From JAWVZU01 sp033722075 (GTDB lineage: Bacteria; Pseudomonadota; Gammaproteobacteria; Xanthomonadales; SZUA-38): 8,775 nt of DNA. Both the position numbers and the translations under genes were made by a program. Where the stretch lies: the NCBI GenBank assembly GCA_033722075.1, contig JAWVZU010000170.1, positions 1 to 8,775 on the forward strand, in the 5' to 3' direction. Below the pieces are notes generated by a model. It did not search any database. It saw only the letters and a program-made list of their open reading frames with translations, and was not told where the DNA came from. This document shows, piece by piece, positions 7,059 to 8,775 of this stretch (position 1 is its first letter; each line of letters opens with the position of its first letter).

Positions 7059-8370
7059 CCGCCGGGACTCGACCCTCACCGGTGCGCTCTTCTCGAACCG
7101 GCTGACCACGCTGCTGACCATGGCCGGCGTGGCCATCGGGCTGGCCAATGTCTGGCGCTTCCCGTACATGATGGGAAGCTACGGCGGCAGCGCCTTCCTG
7201 TTCCTTTACCTGCTCCTGATGGCGCTTTTCGCCATTCCGGTGCTCATGGCCGAGTGGACTCTCGGGCGATCGACGCGCTCGGAGACCATCGGGGCGCTGG
7301 GACAGGTATTCGGCAAATTCGGCCGCGGACTCGGCATCTTCCTGGTCATCGGAATCCTGGTCGCCGATTCCTATTACATGGTGGTCATCGGCAACATGCT
7401 CTACACCACCGCCTTTTCGGCGTGGCCGGGCTTTTCGGACGCGACCCAGCCGGACTTCCAGGCCGGCCTGACAAACCGCCTGCTGCAGTACGGCTGCGCT
7501 CTGGCGATTCTCCTGGCCGGCCTGTGGACACTGCACCGGGGACTGCACCGCGGGATCGAGTCGGTCAGCCGCGCCTTCGTACCGCTGTTCGGGGTCGTCG
7601 TGATCTACCTGGTGTTCCACACACTGACCTTGCCCGGTGCCCTCTCCCAGCTGACCACTTTCCTGAAACCGGATTTTTCCAGGATCGGCCCGACGGAGCT
7701 TTACGCCGCCGCCGGCCAGGCGCTGTTTTCCCTCGGCGTCGGGGGCACGCTCATGGTGATCTACGGCACGCACCTTCAGGCCAACGAACGGATTCCCCGC
7801 CAGGCCGTACTTACCGGCATCACCGATGTCGCTGCCGCCCTGCTGGCCGGCCTGTTCATCGTCCCGGCGGTGCTGGTCTTCGGCCTGGACCTGGCCGCCG
7901 GCCCGGCGCTGGTCTTCCACACGCTTCCCGAACTCTTTGCGGTGATGCCGCTGGGCCGCGTGGTCGGTTCCGCGTTTCTGGTGGCACTGACCCTGATGGC
8001 GTTTCTGTCCGCGATTGCCGCGCTCCACGTCGGCGTCGGGGCGGCCGAGCGGATCCCCGGTATCTCGGCGACCGGCGCGCTGGTGCTCGTCGGAGTCGTC
8101 GAGGCTGCCCTGATGCTGCCCAGTGCACTGGTGCCGTCGCTGATCGGCATCCTGGACCTGATCTTCGGCTCGGGCCTGCAACTGCTCGGCGCTTCCATCG
8201 CCGTGATCGCCGTGGCCTGGGGCCTGGGACGGGCCGAGCTGGAAGCGTCGGCGACCGGATGGCTGCCGATCACGCTGCGGTCGTTCGCGTTTTTCTGGTT
8301 CCGATGGGTGATCCCCGGCGTGCTGCTCGCTATCCTGATTGGTTACATCATCGAGAGTATCCAGTCGTGA
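7051..8370 (+). CDS. Sodium-dependent transporter, NSS (neurotransmitter:sodium symporter) family
   Basis: LeuT-fold secondary transporter of the inner membrane; characterised bacterial members import amino acids with Na+. The 439 residues and about 11 membrane segments fit the shorter bacterial form (MhsT-like) rather than 12-segment LeuT. TM1 carries AIGLANVWRFPY (28-39), the family signature, with N33 matching Na1 ligand N27 of LeuT. TM2 has LMAEWTLGR (65-73); TM3 has SYYMVVIGN, keeping the tyrosine that matches LeuT Y108; unwound TM6 is QALFSLGVGG (223-232); TM7 ends LLAGLFIVPAVLVFG. Divergent points: A32 replaces the usual glycine in GLGNVWRFP, N115 replaces a tryptophan common in TM3, and in TM8 L319-S320 stand where LeuT has T354-S355 of the Na2 site. 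Substrate cannot be assigned. ATG 7051 gives the correct N-terminus and overlaps the RDD gene by 8 nt, with only a weak GGA upstream. The stop overlaps the next start by 4 nt. Confidence 0.92.
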   Translation: MADRRDSTLTGALFSNRLTTLLTMAGVAIGLANVWRFPYMMGSYGGSAFLFLYLLLMALFAIPVLMAEWTLGRSTRSETIGALGQVFGKFGRGLGIFLVIGILVADSYYMVVIGNMLYTTAFSAWPGFSDATQPDFQAGLTNRLLQYGCALAILLAGLWTLHRGLHRGIESVSRAFVPLFGVVVIYLVFHTLTLPGALSQLTTFLKPDFSRIGPTELYAAAGQALFSLGVGGTLMVIYGTHLQANERIPRQAVLTGITDVAAALLAGLFIVPAVLVFGLDLAAGPALVFHTLPELFAVMPLGRVVGSAFLVALTLMAFLSAIAALHVGVGAAERIPGISATGALVLVGVVEAALMLPSALVPSLIGILDLIFGSGLQLLGASIAVIAVAWGLGRAELEASATGWLPITLRSFAFFWFRWVIPGVLLAILIGYIIESIQS

Positions 8371-8775
8371 CCGATCCCAATCAGTCCCGCAAGGAACGCG
8401 GCGTCGACGCAGTCAACCAGGAGTTCCGCCGCTACGAGCAGGTCCGCAAGGCGCAGTCCTACCGCCTGTCCGAGGCGGAAGACGAAGCGTTCGACGACGA
8501 CTTCGAGATCCGGATCTGCGACATGCGCCCGTTCCTTGAGGGTAGCGAGGAAGGAAAGCGGGCCTTCGCCGAACAGCTCGGCGCGGCGCTGGAAAGAATC
8601 GGGTTCGCCATCCTGGTGGGTCACGGCGTCGATCCGGCGCTCTACGCAAACGCAGACCGGAAGGTCGTCGAGTTCTTCGAGACCATTCCGGAGGCAGAGC
8701 GACGGCCGTACCTGGCACGGCGCCACGGCTCGGTGAACCAGGGCTATTTCCCGATCCGCGAGACCTCCAACATCC
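8367..8775 (+). CDS. Non-haem Fe(II)/2-oxoglutarate oxygenase, isopenicillin N synthase-like, N-terminal part
   Basis: The frame opens at GTG 8367, overlaps the transporter stop as GTGA, and stays open to the window edge (136 codons). GAGAG at 8353-8357 sits 9 nt upstream of the GTG. The first ~45 residues are highly charged and look like an extension. They lead into FEIRICDMRPFLEG and then a block containing ERIGFAILVGHGVDPALY (92-109) and KVVEFFETIPEAERRPYL. This is the pattern of the DIOX_N domain of the isopenicillin N synthase/plant 2OG dioxygenase superfamily (compare the usual IDLSPF and GFF-V-NHG). The iron-binding HxD...H and the 2-oxoglutarate arginine lie beyond the window, so activity and substrate cannot be judged. 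Such enzymes hydroxylate or oxidatively cyclise small molecules in the cytoplasm. Confidence 0.75.
   Translation, partial: MTDPNQSRKERGVDAVNQEFRRYEQVRKAQSYRLSEAEDEAFDDDFEIRICDMRPFLEGSEEGKRAFAEQLGAALERIGFAILVGHGVDPALYANADRKVVEFFETIPEAERRPYLARRHGSVNQGYFPIRETSNI

Noticed and set aside
7024..8181. Minus-strand open frame of 385 codons opposite the NSS transporter
   Set aside because: The product is extremely rich in Q, R, D, G and H, as expected when transmembrane codons are read in reverse. It is a shadow.
1..8775. Mobile element, CRISPR, phage or defence system
   Set aside because: No direct repeat array, transposase, integrase, tRNA or atypical-composition block was seen. Composition looks even from end to end and all genes belong to ordinary families.

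Overview
The window is GC-rich, densely coding bacterial DNA, most likely from a gammaproteobacterium. The main evidence is a divergent pair: mreB on the minus strand faces gatC-gatA-gatB on the plus strand. I recall the same neighbourhood from Pseudomonas (mreB beside gatCAB), and the MreB and GatCAB proteins look gammaproteobacterial. A Xanthomonadales- or Chromatiales-like lineage (for example Wenzhouxiangellaceae) would fit, but that is a guess from protein flavour and cannot be settled here.

Layout: positions 1-974 hold the N-terminal ~324 codons of mreB (minus strand, running off the left edge). Positions 975-1157 are the only non-coding stretch and must hold the divergent promoters. 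From 1158 to the right edge there is one uninterrupted plus-strand gene string: gatC, gatA, gatB, a PfkB/adenosine-kinase-type sugar or nucleoside kinase, an exported nucleotide pyrophosphatase/phosphodiesterase (NPP), a small RDD-family membrane protein, an NSS-family sodium symporter, and the start of a non-haem Fe(II)/2-oxoglutarate oxygenase cut by the right edge. Every one of the seven junctions overlaps (4, 4, 1, 11, 4, 8 and 4 nt). This suggests a single translationally coupled operon driven from upstream of gatC.

Function: MreB is the actin-like cell-shape filament protein. GatCAB is the amidotransferase that converts Glu-tRNA(Gln) and/or Asp-tRNA(Asn) to the correctly charged tRNA. 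The five downstream genes have no obvious link to tRNA amidation. They could form a small nucleotide or amino-acid scavenging set: periplasmic NPP cleaves nucleotides, a cytoplasmic kinase phosphorylates a nucleoside or sugar, and a Na+-coupled transporter takes up a small molecule. That role is inference from content and order only.

No RNA genes, insertion sequences, CRISPR arrays, phage genes or defence genes were seen. The most unusual features are the unbroken overlap of the whole gene string, substitutions at expected sodium-site positions of the NSS transporter, and an inverted repeat across the candidate mreB promoter.
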